Assembly (NCBI GenBank): GCA_009809945.1 | Contig: WTPW01000024.1 | Span: 875,282-939,281, forward strand | From: Gigaspora margarita | Lineage: Eukaryota; Glomeromycota; Glomeromycetes; Diversisporales; Gigasporaceae | Direction: 5' to 3' | DNA: 64,000 nucleotides | In this document: positions 1-10,942 of the stretch, one piece after another | Layout of the letters: every line of letters starts with the position of its first letter | Numbering within the stretch: position 1 is the first letter of the stretch | Notes under the pieces: generated by a model | The model's input: only the letters and a program-made list of their open reading frames with translations | Databases searched by the model: none | Told to the model about the DNA's origin: nothing | Program-made: the position numbers and the translations under genes

Positions 1-1239
1 AAAATTCAGACTCATAATACCATTTAGCCTATCACTCAACTAATGAAAGTAATTACCTATAATCAAAGCAATGTGTTAACCAGAATATTTTAATATTTAA
101 TATTTATCGATTGTAAGTTTAATTTCTTTGTACACTACATACATACATACAACACTTTTCAAATAACAATTAACAGAAAACTTTTAATCATTTTATCTTA
201 ATGATATATCTTATCCAATTATACCATTTGAAATTAAAAAATTATCTCTTTCTAATAACAGATAAACAATAATCATAACTTTTACCATAAAAAATTCTGA
301 AGAAATTAGCATGGGCAATATAGATAAAATCGATTGAAACTATCTCTCTACACATTTTATATTACGCATTCAATGTAATCATACTGGTATATGGAAGTAG
401 GAGACAAGAAAAAAATTTATTCATCACAGTATTACAACTTCCTATTTTTTAATAAACTAAGTACGTAAAATAAAAACTTAGGGTTATGGCCTTAATATTA
501 GAGTCTATAGGGTTAGAATGATGCTTACTATATGTAAAATTTCATTTCCATCATTTTTAATTGGTGCATCAAGATTGATTTAAACATTGGTTTTTGTATA
601 TTTTTGCTTTTTTTTTCTTTTATACATGTTTGGATTCTTTGTCAGACTGCACTCTCTGACTGCTATTCCTCTCCAAAAGTTTGTATTACCTGCACAAATA
701 AGTTGATGCAGTAAATTTGTATAGGTTAATGCTTGGTAAAGCACAACAAATAAAGTTCGTGCTTGCATATCGATAAAAGGCACTTGCATCATATTTTAAA
801 TAGAAGCACATTAAAAATTTTTTGATCAATATATACAGATACTTATTTGATCGATCAATATTATCAATCATTAATTGACCTATTGTTGTTCGAGCCTATT
901 AATTGATACTCGATCATTGATCTAAGTCAATCAATGATTGAGTATCATATAATTGAGTCAATTCACTAGTACCAACTATTCATCTAAATACACTAATTAT
1001 TTCATCCTTCATACACTGACTATACTGTTACACTTTATCACTCTATATATCTGATATCTAATTATCACTATTATTCCTGCTGCTTTATTATCTTCTTATC
1101 TCCTCCTAATCTCTCTATATCATCCACATACTCTTTATTTAGCACTAACTTTCAAAATTTGCAATTTTTTTTCATCTTAACTAATTTTTTTCTCATTCAC
1201 TTTCGCACTTTTTTATAACCCCCTGCATTAACCTGATGC
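1..1239. other. AT-rich non-coding stretch
   Basis: No credible gene is seen. The short open frames around 580-871 lie in low-complexity AT-rich sequence, overlap on one strand and resemble no protein I recognise. The only clear structure is the dyad at 905-946. Pyrimidine-rich text follows at 1080-1210. Confidence 0.6.
905..946. repeat. Imperfect hairpin with TCAATCA/TTAATTGA motifs
   Basis: GATACTCGATCATTGAT at 905-921 pairs with ATCAATGATTGAGTATC at 930-946 around an 8-base loop, with one mismatch. The surrounding 840-960 bases repeat the same TCAATCATTAATTGA-like word in both orientations, so this may be a degenerate small foldback. No flanking duplication was identified. Confidence 0.55.
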
Positions 1240-2050
1240 TTTAACTTGTTTAGAGTATATAATCAACTAATAGAATCTTAATTTTTATGAAAAATATTAA
1301 AAACTTGTGAAGCTATTAACATTTTTGTAAATTTGGCGCATACATTTTCAAAAGTTTTTCCTATATTCAAATGCTTCCAAAAGCACTTTCTTAAAATTAA
1401 ACCTCCAAATGTGACAAATAAGTTAATATAATAGGTATTCGAGAGTCTTTAGTTAAAATTTTATCAAAAATGAATTAATATTGACAAAGATATTTAGATA
1501 TTTCATTTGCAACTAGATTCGAATTTCTCTTGTAAACAATTTTGGTACATGATATATGTTTTTGGAAATAGAAAAAAATCTTTTATCAAAGATATCTCTA
1601 CTAGTTCTTGACCAAATTTGATAAAAATTTTCATTTAAATTCTACAAATATATAGAATTCAAATAAAAAATTTTTCATCAAATTTGGTCAAGGACTTATA
1701 GAGATATCTTTGATAAAAGATTTTTTTATTTCCAAAAACATATATCACATGTTTATAAGAGAAATTCGAATCTAGTTGCAAACAAAAAATCTAAATACCT
1801 TCATCAATATTAATTTATTTTTGATGAAATTTTAACTGAAGACTCTCGAATACCTATTATATCAACTTACTTAGTCATGTTTTGGAGGTTTTATTTTGAG
1901 AAAGTGTTTTTAGAAATATTTGAATATAGAGAAAACTTGTAAAAACATATGCGCTGAATTTACAAAATATTAATATCTTCACAAGCTTTTAATATTTTTT
2001 ATGAAACTTAAGATTCTATTAGTCAATTATATGCTCTAAAAGTTATTACT
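1240..2050. repeat. Large foldback (inverted repeat, about 400-bp arms)
   Basis: The left arm (about 1242-1640) and right arm (about 1660-2047) are imperfect reverse complements. Matching landmarks are TAATAGAATCTTAA at about 1269 with its complement near 2010, GAGAGTCTTTAGTTAAAAT near 1440 with its complement near 1830-1850, and GATATCTCTA near 1602 with its complement near 1702. The centre lies near 1650 at AGAATTCAAATAAA. Such foldbacks are typically non-autonomous DNA transposons. No target duplication could be fixed. A third arm copy and separate core copies lie nearby. Confidence 0.75.
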
Positions 2051-2159
2051 TAGTGCGCAGTAACTTGTTTCATTTGAACTTGTGAAAATCTAGCCTGTGA
2101 TAGTAATTTTTCTGTTTTTATCAAAATTGAAAATTTTAGAAAATTCTGAATCAGAAAGC

Positions 2160-2440
2160 AAATTGAAAATCATCATAACTTCATCAATATTAATTCATTT
2201 TTGATGTAATTTTAATTAAAAACTCTCAAATACCTATTATATCAACTTACTTAGTCACATTTTGGAGATTTCCTTTGAGAAAGTGCTTCCAAAAGCATTT
2301 GAATATAGGGGAAAACTTATGAAAACATGTGCATCTGAATTTACAAAAATGGTAATATCTTCGCGAATTTTCAATATTTTTCTATGAAATTTGAGATTCT
2401 ATTAGTTGATAATATGCACTACAAGTCTTGTTATAATTTT
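2160..2440. repeat. Solitary third copy of the foldback right arm
   Basis: The stretch starting near 2181 (TTCATCAATATTAATTCATT) and ending near 2430 repeats the right arm of the 1240-2050 foldback (about 1800-2040) in the same orientation with scattered substitutions. Either a second foldback lost one arm, or unequal exchange duplicated one. Confidence 0.7.
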
Positions 2441-2549
2441 TTTTAGTTAGCATAGTAAATTTCTTGTAAACTATTACCAAACAGTGGGTTATTTTAAAAA
2501 AGCAAAAAAACATATTACAAAGAAGCTAAATTGAAATTGTTTACAGGAA

Positions 2550-2680
2550 CTTTCATCAAAGATATCTCTATGAGTTCTTGACCAAATTTGATAAAAATTT
2601 TTTTATTTGAATTCTATGAATCCATAGAATTCAAATAAAAAATTTTTTATTAAATTTGATCAAGAACTCATAGAGATAAT
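2550..2680. repeat. Short palindrome matching the foldback core
   Basis: ATCAAAGATATCTCTATGAG to CTCATAGAGATA forms a near-perfect palindrome around TTGAATTCTATG / CATAGAATTCAA at about 2616-2640. It is the core of the 1240-2050 foldback without the outer arms. A related core occurs at 22606-22740. Confidence 0.75.
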
Positions 2681-3130
2681 ATTAACTACAATTATTATGC
2701 GAATTACTAACTAATTTGTAATTGCATTATATAATTATTTGTTTATCAATATACAATTATGATCAATGATCATAATACATATGCAGAGTAAGTACCAAGT
2801 TGCTATTAATACTAAAGCCCAATTACATGCTACAACTACTTTTATTTATTTTTAATTATAATTAATTATTATTTTACTTATATAGCCATTAACAACTTGT
2901 TATATCCAGATCGATCATTATAGCGCAACTTAACTTGTTACAATAATTCTTGCAAAATTTAAGTAAATTGCTAAAAATAAAATAAAACATGCATAAAATC
3001 TTAGTAATTTGACAAAATATTCAATTATAACCCTTTTTAAAATTCCTTCAATTTGCTAAAATTTAATTTTGAACCTTAGATCAAATTTGAATCATTTTGC
3101 TAAAAAAAAATATGACATATATCAGAGATA
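2681..3130. other. AT-rich non-coding stretch
   Basis: Nothing gene-like or clearly repetitive is recognised here beyond AT-rich low complexity. Confidence 0.5.
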
Positions 3131-4720
3131 TTCAGTGTCCTATATTTTATATATAGTGCTGTCAAGGTGTTGCAATTTTAGAGTTTCGTATTTTACTTCT
3201 GTAAAGCTATATTCTGCTTTTAGTTCAATTATTATTTGAGTTAGTGCGTCTGCTTTATAGATTGGAGTATAGTTTTGTATATTATTCTTGCAGATCTGTT
3301 CAATCCCATAGGTGGTCATTAAATTGTAGTTCCTTGTCAAGTATTTTTATAACATTGCTTGGTTTGCTATTTGCTTCTTTGTTAAATAGGATTTCTTGTA
3401 GTGAATTTATTCTGTATAAAATATTTGTATTAGAAATAGTAGGATAATTCCTTTTTAATGAATTTCTACTTGATTGATTCCAATGCATAGTATGTTGCAG
3501 TTAATAAACCAATATATTGGTTTTGCTTTGCTTGTTCAAAATGTACAAATATATGGTTATTATATGGCATTAACCTGTTTATTTCTATTACTTGTTGTAG
3601 TCCTACAATTGTTTGGCCAATTTTATAGTTACTTGTTGGAGTACAGCATGAGATTAATTCTTTAATAGTGACTTTAATATTCAATTGAATTTCTCTAATA
3701 AACCTTTGGATGAGGATTTTTTCATTAGAGTTAATATATTTTCACAAGGTATTCTATAATTTTGGTACAAAATTCTACTAGTAGTTAAATCTAGCAGTTT
3801 TATTTGTTAATTCTCTTTAAGTTGTTTTGGTATTTTTGCTAATTCTTTTTTCTTTGTTTCTTATTAAGATTTCTTTTTCTATTCTTTTTAGACATAAATA
3901 AGATTTAGATAAGCATAAATGCATTTTACTTCCTTTTAAAGATTTATCCTAAGTCTCTTAGTCAAGGTGAGTAGCGTAATCCACTTGTTTTACTCGAATT
4001 TCTCTAATTGTTTTTTGGATTGTAGGCCTGAATTATTTCTATATAAGTTATTTAATAATTACTGTTTCTTGTACTGCTTATTTGCAAATGCTGCTATGTC
4101 AGCTCTTAAATTTCAATTGCTACTAGGTTTATTGCTTCTTGGTTGCTATAGAATAGGATATTTTGTTGTCTATAATCCCTGGCAAGAATTTCTTCAAAAG
4201 TTAATAATTCTTCAAATATTTTTTGTAAGTATGATTGGATTTTTTTTGTTCAGTTCTTGAAATTATTTGTACTACTTGGTCTCTTCATTGTTGATAGACT
4301 GAAGTATTTCAATGAGTTTGACAAGCTCTATTATTTTTGTTCCTTGATATTTAATATATTTTAGAGTAGGATTCAGTCCTTTTTTCTTATATTTAAATGA
4401 GTCTTCATAGGGTATGTTTTGTTTCTTGCAATGATTATAGCTTTCGGTATAATTAGGTATAAATATTTTGCTCTGTAGTAGTTACAAGTTTTAGTAGCTC
4501 TAGTATAAAGACTTTTTCATTTCATACTATTTATTCAAATAAATTAGCTATGTTTATATAGTTTTTTTTAATCATTAGAAGTGTGAAATTATGTGCATAT
4601 GATTGAATTCGGGTAATATAATAAATATTAGTATAAAATGTAAAATAAATTGACAAGAATTAATGTTAATCATGGTTGTTTAGCTACATAAAATGTTGAT
4701 ATTTCTATAAATTGTTAATA
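3130..4720 (-). pseudogene. Decayed protein-coding remains, family not recognised
   Basis: Several minus-strand frames of 62-72 codons (3140-3340, 3300-3488, 3466-3684) overlap in different frames and read as ordinary mixed-residue protein rather than low complexity. An example is the 3466-3684 segment, rich in charged residues with a HIFVHFEQAKQNQYIGLL stretch. Between 3690 and 4300 further protein-like text is interrupted by many stops. No catalytic motif was found. It may be the distal part of the retroelement-like remains that continue to 10440 on the same strand. The open plus-strand frame at 3967-4260 is read as an antisense shadow. Confidence 0.35.
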
Positions 4721-4984
4721 TGGGTGCTCTTGCTATCACACATCACAGTTGTATCCTTCCTAGATATAATATGCTCTATTTCTTTTCATTTTAATGTATC
4801 ACAAAATAGGTGTATTTTGATTTACAAAAATTATAAATAATACTAAATATAAATAATAAAATAAAGTTAAGATTAATCTGTATGAACAGATCTAGTCAAT
4901 TATCTAAGATTCATACTTTCTTAACTTCTCCTATTTTATTATCATTATTTAATAATTCTACTAATTCTTCTCATGTATTATAAT

Positions 4985-5172
4985 AGGATCTGAGCTATAC
5001 ATAGATGGGTGACAATTTGCTTTTGCTTATTTTTAACTATTTTTTGTAAATCTTTTCTATATTTAGTAATATTACTGCTTATTTTTAACTGTTTTTCTAT
5101 AGATCTTTCTATTTTTAGAAATATATAACAATTTTTTAAAATTGTTAGCTGTTCATAGATTGCTCGGGTCCT
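4985..5172. mobile_element. 188-bp MITE, AGGACC group
   Basis: Ends AGGATCTGAGCTATACATAG and CATAGATTGCTCGGGTCCT form imperfect terminal inverted repeats. A perfect 8-bp duplication ATTATAAT flanks the element at 4977-4984 and 5173-5180. The interior (TTGCTTATTTTTAAC, TAGATCTTTCTATTTTTAG) is a diverged relative of the copies at 13180-13356 and 23920-24100. The apparent 84-codon minus-strand frame here is only the inside of this element. Confidence 0.85.
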
Positions 5173-5589
5173 ATTATAATTTTTACGAGAGAATCTATCT
5201 ATCATTTTCATATTTTCAAAAGCTTGTAGCACATATTAGCTGATCAGTGTAATTGGGCCTAAATATATACTCTCAAAAATTTTATGATTAAATTATTGAT
5301 TGGTTAATTATAAAAATTGCCCCCAAAATTGAACCATATCGTGCATTAAGTATTTATTTATTTTCAGATAGTGCAAAATTTTTTTTACAATATCACTTTT
5401 TTTTAGCTTCTTTTTTGAATAAATGCTTCTCTCACTTTTGTAGTCAATTTTGCTAAACTTAGTCATTTCTGCTGGGGTCTAAACAGTTCTTGTTTAGATT
5501 TCTAAATATTTCGTGTTCATTTTCTAGAAAGGTTTTATGCAACAGTTTACAAGTTTCTTATGAACATTTGTGGCATACTAGTGAAACAT

Positions 5590-5815
5590 TTAATATCAGA
5601 ATGAATATAAGGCTTCACTTATTATTAATAGTTTGCAGAGACGGAGCATGCTAGTGAGCATATAATATTGGATTTATGAAAAAGAAATTGGAGTTGAAGA
5701 GGATAAAAATAAGGCATTTGCTTATTATCAAGAAGTTTTAAATTGTTAATGTTGTTATAATGGGATCAAGTAAGTAAAGCATTTATTTATTATCAAAATC
5801 TGCAGAAAATAGAGT
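5590..5815 (+). pseudogene. Relic of a Sel1-like repeat protein
   Basis: One frame gives YEKEIGVEEDKNKAFAYYQE at about 5678-5738, which matches the Sel1-like repeat pattern (YExGxGVxKDxxKAFxYYQKS). A preceding partial unit (NEYKASLII, then EHASEH) and a following unit (KAFIYYQNLQ at about 5778-5808) are recognisable but need frame changes and contain stops. Sel1-like repeats mediate protein contacts and are hugely expanded, often with kinases, in arbuscular mycorrhizal fungi. This is a short broken relic of two to three repeats with no kinase domain visible. It is the only host-type gene trace in the window recognised with reasonable assurance. Confidence 0.6.
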
Positions 5816-6865
5816 GTTTGTTTTGTGTTTTTTGGTAGTGACTTATAATCTTTTATGGTTGCCTTTGGGATTTAGGTTAAATACATTCTAAGTTTAACTA
5901 TTATAAAAAGTTTTACTCTGGTCTAGAGATTAGGATTTGTGACTATGTTTGAGGTTAGAGATACTTTGAAGAATTTGAATTTTTTTTTGATTATATGGTG
6001 TTTAAAAATATAATTAATACACTATTATGTTGTGTAATTATAAGTTAATAAAAATTGTAAATTACTCTAATTAGTGCGAAAGCTTCATTTTTGCTTATAT
6101 CTAATTGTTTAGGATATTTTTATAACAAATACAGAAATGTCATAAAAATAATTAAATTATAAAATATTTTTTTAAATACTGTACAAATTTTATTGCATAC
6201 AACTATAAGTATGTAAGTTATATTGTAGAAGTTGTAACTGCTTGAAAGTCATGAAGTACGGACTTACTAACAATAAATCACCAACAACACAAAGCTACTA
6301 CTAAATACTCCTGGACTTAAGCATAGCAGGCTATAAAAGAGGCATGAAAATTTGATAAAAATAATTAGGATCAAGATTTTGTCATGGGTTTCTAACTACA
6401 GAACTACAGAAAAAGTAACCATAAGATTTTTCTTTGGCTGCTATTATATAGTTATATAGGTTATACCTATATTATTTTTTGATAGAAAAAAATTTTTTAA
6501 GTAGAAGAGTTGGCTTAAAAAGCAATATACTTGCAAAGTTTTAAAGCAAATTATTACATGTTTGCAACCGAATTTTATTTATTGAATAGTAACTTACTTG
6601 AATTGCTTATTCAATTTCTGATTGCTTAAAATTTTTTCTCCAACCCATTAAGTAAGATACTTGAGAACTCCTATGCCAAGTTTTAATTAAATAATTATCT
6701 GTTAGATTAGATGTGCTAAACTTATGAACTTTTAGATTTTGAAAGAATCTAAACTTAACAATTCAAGCACTCACAATTATAAATTTATTGGTTCTTATTT
6801 TTACAATATAAGCTGCATCTATGCTATTTTTTGATCAGAAAAAAATATTTTTTGATCAGAAATGT
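5816..6865. other. AT-rich non-coding stretch
   Basis: No gene was recognised. A weak direct similarity links about 6460-6600 to about 6820-6920 (TTTTTTGAT...AGAAAAAAAT, then ...ATACTTG..AA.TTTT), which suggests an old duplication. Confidence 0.4.
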
Positions 6866-7914
6866 TTATTCGAAAAACAACATACTTGTAAAATTTTGTG
6901 GTAGGTTATTATATGGCCTACTGGAGGTTTTATAATACCTATTATTATTAATAATTAATAATATGTAAAATTTATTAATTTGATTGGGCAAATTTGGGGT
7001 ACTACGCAGATTAGCCCATATGATTCTAGTATCATCAAATAGTACCCTTAAAAATGCATAATCTAATTCTCTATCTGTGACTTTCTTTTTTCTCATAGCA
7101 ATATTGTATTTTGCTATAGTATCTTCCATTACAGTATCTTCTAATTCTTGGATTTTTCTTTTAAATAATATATATAGGACCCCGAATAATCTATAAAAGG
7201 TCATATTGAGAATTATAGTAAAAATTTTTTTGGTTAGTGTATATATCAGCTAGATTTCAAACATTAGTAGCAAGTATGGTATAGCTTACCAATTTTCAAA
7301 ATGTAAGCTTTCAAAAAAAATTTTTGAACTAATACTCTCTAAAAAAAATAACAAAAAAATAAACAAAATTAAATAGAACTGACACTCTCTAAAAAAAAAA
7401 AACCGTAACTGATGCTTTCACTATTTTCATTACCACTTTTCAAATATAACTTCTGAAAAAATTACCTGTTAGCATTCTTTTAAATATACTTATTTTGCCC
7501 ATTACCTATTTTCAAATATAACCTTTTTACCCAATACCTACTTTTCAAATATAACTTTTTGAAAAAACAGTCCTTCATTAGCAATTTTTTAAATATGTCA
7601 TTACATAGATTATTCGGGGTCCTATATATATCCATTCTTATGTTTCTCAAATCTCTTTTTAGAATTATTACTCTTTTAGTAACATTTCTTAGATTTATCA
7701 AATTAGTTCCCATGATTGGTAATTCCAATCTTCTAAAAATTTGTTCCAACTTGTTAAGCCTTTGTTTAAGGTTTTTTGTAAAGTTAGGGTTTAACAAATT
7801 TTTAGTTGTAGAATTTATTTTTTTAATTACTTCTTCAGTTGAGTAGTCAGTAATTTGAATATTGGTTGTAATAGTAGTGAGAATAATTGTAATTCTGTGG
7901 TTGTTACTACACAT
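6866..7914 (-). pseudogene. Coiled-coil protein remains split by a MITE
   Basis: Two minus-strand segments join once the MITE at 7176-7623 is removed. The upstream part (7914 to 7632) is rich in Lys, Asn and Leu, with TKNLKQRLNKLEQIFRRLEL. The downstream part (7167 to about 6900) reads KRKIQELEDTVMEDTIAKYN followed by RELDYAFLRVLFDDTRIIWA. Heptad-like charge patterning suggests a coiled coil. The family is not recognised. It lies on the same strand as the CCHC-containing remains at 8340-10440 and may be the same dead gene or retroelement. The last residues, up to the stop at about 6866, run into AT-rich text. Confidence 0.45.
7176..7623. mobile_element. 448-bp MITE, AGGACC group
   Basis: Termini AGGACCCCGAATAATCTAT and ATAGATTATTCGGGGTCCT are perfect 19-bp inverted repeats. 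An exact 8-bp duplication ATATATAT occurs at 7168-7175 and 7624-7631. The interior is AT-rich with a run of CTCTAAAAAAAA motifs and no ORF of its own. It interrupts the coiled-coil protein remains. Confidence 0.9.
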
Positions 7915-8338
7915 ATCCGCAGATTTTTGGAATTTACTATTATAAATTCTAAAAATCTTTAACAGTGAATAACTTTTGTTCTACTAGTTTGTTTTTGATG
8001 AAACACCTACCAAAATGTTCACATCGATGAGACAATTCTAATGAACCCAATTTGTTAAAATCCAATCACTGGATCTGGAGATTGTTAACGATTTGTATCA
8101 CTTCAGATGTTTAAGGATTGAAAAAACCAATGCTTAAATACCTAAAGTGATACAAATCATTAACGATCTCTGGATCCAGTAATTGAATTTTAACAATTTT
8201 GGATTTATTAGAATCGTCTCATCGATATGATCATTTTGGAAGTTGTTTCATTAAAAATGAACAAGTGGAACAAAAGTTATTCCTGTTAAATATTTTTAAA
8301 ATTTTTAATAGTAAATTCCAAAAATCTGCAGATATGAT
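7912..8338. repeat. 427-bp foldback element
   Basis: The arms mirror each other from CATATCCGCAGATTTTTGG to CCAAAAATCTGCAGATATG. Inner matches include CATCGATGAGACAATTCTA with its complement near 8210, and GATCTGGAGATTGTTAACGA with its complement near 8160. The centre is near 8125. No duplication was fixed, and the outer end may extend to TTAC/GTAA. It lies between the Thr/Ser-rich and coiled-coil parts of the minus-strand remains and was probably inserted into them. Confidence 0.75.
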
Positions 8339-8339
8339 G

Positions 8340-9290
8340 TAATAATAACTCAAATGTTACTAGTTATTCAGATATTGTTACAACTTCTGTTGTTTCTTCT
8401 TTAGTAATTTCTGTTATATTACTAAGATTACTTGTGGGTCTAAGGTAGTTAGTTGGTTGTGGTAGGGTTATAATTGTAGTATAAGGTTCTTCAATTATAA
8501 TTTTGCTATTAGTTGATTCTTCTATTAGAGACTAGTACTATTTTTACTTTCAACTATTTTCTGTTTACCTTTCCTAAAGCTTGATGCTTCATCAATACTA
8601 TTTCTTTTGCAATTATCATATTGTTGTATAATTTCAACATTGGGTAGTTGGATTACTTGTTCTATAATTTTTTAAACATGATAAGTGCCTTGTGCATCTT
8701 TTTTTCTAATTTCATTATTATTGGTGGCTCTTATTTTATTTTGAACTCAAACTCTTCCTATTACTTCTATAATTCTTTCATAAATTATAACACAATTTTG
8801 GTATGACAAAGATTGAATACCATGTCCTTCCAAATATTTATAAGGTTGATAGATTTTTTTTTTTCTATTGATCAATTCTTTGTTTAGCTTTATAGTCCTA
8901 ATATTTGGCCCTATTTACTTTTTGGTCGTGGAAGTATTTATAACAAAGTTCTACAAGTAATTCTTCTACTTATTTAGGCATTAGACAAACTTTGCATAGT
9001 ATTATATTGAGTTCTTGCCTTTGTGCTATATGATTATTAGCTTGTTGTCAGTTAGGAATTCTAGTATTATAAGCAGGTTTATTAGTCTCAAATGGTAATA
9101 TTTCCTAATTGTTAAAATGAGTATCTCTATTTTGATTATTGAAAACATTAATAGATATAGCTCTTTGTGTTATTTGGAGTCTCTGTAGCATTAACTCTTT
9201 ATGCTATCTGACATAAAATGTATCTCTAAAATGTTGAACTACTCTAAGGATTGCTAATTTGTTAATTAGATTGTGAGAATTATATTCATT
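8340..9290 (-). pseudogene. Gln/Asn-rich gag-like protein remains
   Basis: Minus-strand text reads as protein with few stops. It includes NKLAILRVVQHFRDTFYVR near 9240-9180, a Gln/Asn-rich stretch LQRLQITQRAISINVFNNQN, the stretch VEELLVELCYKYFHDQKVN near 8990-8930 and KYLEGHGIQSLSYQNCVIIY near 8850-8790. A Thr/Ser-rich tail follows near 8420-8540. In-frame stops interrupt it. No catalytic site is visible. Position, a CCHC knuckle just upstream and composition suggest the gag side of a retroelement, but this is not secure. Confidence 0.35.
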
Positions 9291-9300
9291 CCTAGTTACT

Positions 9301-9584
9301 AGGGTTCCGCAATTTGATTTGATCTTCAAATATTTGAATCAAATATTTGATCAAATTCAAATTCAAATTTGAATATATTTGATTCGATCAAATTCAAATC
9401 TGGCCAAATTTGATTTGATTTGACAAATATTTGATTTGATTTGAAAATTACTATTAAAAATTCAAATTCAAATCAAATTCAAATCCAAATATTTGAATCA
9501 AATCAAATTCAAATCAGGATCAATTTGATTTGATCAAATTCAAATTGGCCCAATATTTGATTTGATTTGAATTTGAGGAACTCT
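9301..9584. mobile_element. 284-bp MITE built of TTTGATTTGAATTTG words (AGGGTTCC ends)
   Basis: Termini AGGGTTCCGCAATTTGATTT and AAATTTGAGGAACTCT are inverted. Flanks CCTAGTTACT (9291-9300) and ACTAGTTGCT (9585-9594) are a 10-bp duplication with two differences. The interior is almost wholly permutations of TTTGATTTGA and its complement, so it folds on itself in many registers. It shares the AGGGTTCC end and 10-bp duplication with 32000-32396. A Mutator-like relationship is an inference from duplication length. Confidence 0.75.
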
Positions 9585-9589
9585 ACTAG

Positions 9590-10440
9590 TTGCTTCTTGA
9601 ATATAACATATCATTCTAACATCCATAGATTGGTATGTGTGAAAAAAATAAATTCCATAGGTGATATTTTCTTCATAAGAGCAGAAGTAAATTCTAAAGG
9701 CATCATAATAGATTGCCTTTTCCAGCCATGCTTCTTATATAAAAGGCATTTAATTAATTATCTTTGTCTTATTCCTTGGGTAGTTATAACTTCAATAGTT
9801 AGCTAGAGGTAGTTTTTTAGTATAGTTCCTATAACACTTTTTATAAACTAAAGCCTTGTCAAAGTATTTTTCATTATGATAGTAGGTTTTTCTTACCATG
9901 CTATATCTTGATAGTAGCCATTTAAAATATAGAGCTTTGCTTTTTCAACTACAGTTCTATAACACTCACAACAATAGTAGATATTATCTTTATTCAGGTA
10001 ACTACAGACACAATAGCTTTTGTTAAGCTTTTCTAGTGCTTCTGCAAATTCACACATTCCTGGTGAGTGGTTCTCATTGCAGAGATTATAGATCTTGCCT
10101 ATATTAGTTATAGATAGTCCTGCTGGGTTACTGAAGGTAATTCTTGAATTTTTTCAATTCTTTCAGAAGAGATATTTTCTTTCCTTCTAAGGATTCTTCT
10201 ATTAGCATAATATTCAGGGCAATTTCTTTTCTGATGTTTCTTTTTTTTACAATTCCAGCACTGCTAATCAGGGCACTTTCTATTGAGATATTCTTTCTTG
10301 TTACAGTTCCTCAAATTAACTCTTTTTTTTTGGTGCTTTAATTCTCAGCTTAGCATAGTAGTTACATTTTCTGAGATCAGTTTTGGTTCTACATTCTGAA
10401 CAAGTTCCAAAATAGACAACTAGATTCCTAGAGTTAATTT
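9590..10440 (-). pseudogene. Decayed zinc-knuckle protein (gag/pol-like)
   Basis: At about 10297-10200 the minus strand encodes CNKKEYLNRKCP, a stop, then CWNCKKKKHQKRNC, a perfect C-x2-C-x4-H-x4-C retroviral-type zinc knuckle. Another Cys pair (CSECRTKTDLRKCN) lies upstream near 10400-10360. Downstream near 10050-9900 a second Cys-rich stretch appears (LEKLNKSYCVCSYLNKDNIY, then YCCECYRTVVEKAKLYI). A later KALVYKKCYRNYTKK resembles the Cys-rich linker between protease and reverse transcriptase in elements G1 and G2. Several stops and frame changes make it a pseudogene. Best guess: remains of a distant relative of the G1/G2 family. Confidence 0.5.
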
Positions 10441-10942
10441 GTTTTGCTCTAATAAGGTTAATATTGGCTAATAAAAGTAGTGATACTATTGAAAGTTTAA
10501 CAGAGTTTCTAATTAGTGTTCTTAATTGAGAACATTCATGGATTTCACAATACCAAAATTTGTACAGGGATTACTATTGATTTTTATTAGTTATTGAATA
10601 GTAATCGATTAAAATCCCCTCTGACAAGAACTATTGATTAAGTTAGTAATCAATAATAATCAGTAATATTCAATAATAATCAGATTAAAATTTATGAATA
10701 ATAATTCTATCAATACTATTATACTGTATACTTATTTTTAAATGTTTTACAGGTTTTTGCATAGTTTTGCAAGGTTTCACAATTTAATATAAAATTTTAT
10801 ATTTTTTTTATTTATTATTAGACTTAATGTAAATGTACCCATAGGATATATTAAATTTTTTGTACCCTTTATTTTGATTATATGATATTACAAAAACTGT
10901 AATACCGATATAGGTTAGGGTTAAATTAAAAACTATTACTAT
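10441..10942. other. AT-rich spacer with short tandem motif
   Basis: No gene. Repeated words AATCAATAATAATCAGTAAT / TTCAATAATAATCAG occur at about 10640-10685. A GGTTAGGGTT telomere-like word occurs at about 10913-10922, and G1 begins 20 bases after it. Confidence 0.5.

Noticed and set aside
3967..4260. 97-codon hydrophobic plus-strand frame
   Set aside because: It is antisense to protein-like minus-strand text. Its Leu/Phe-rich content follows from T-rich sequence.
4978..5232. 84-codon minus-strand frame
   Set aside because: It lies across the MITE 4985-5172 and its 8-bp duplications; the text is MITE sequence shared with two other copies.
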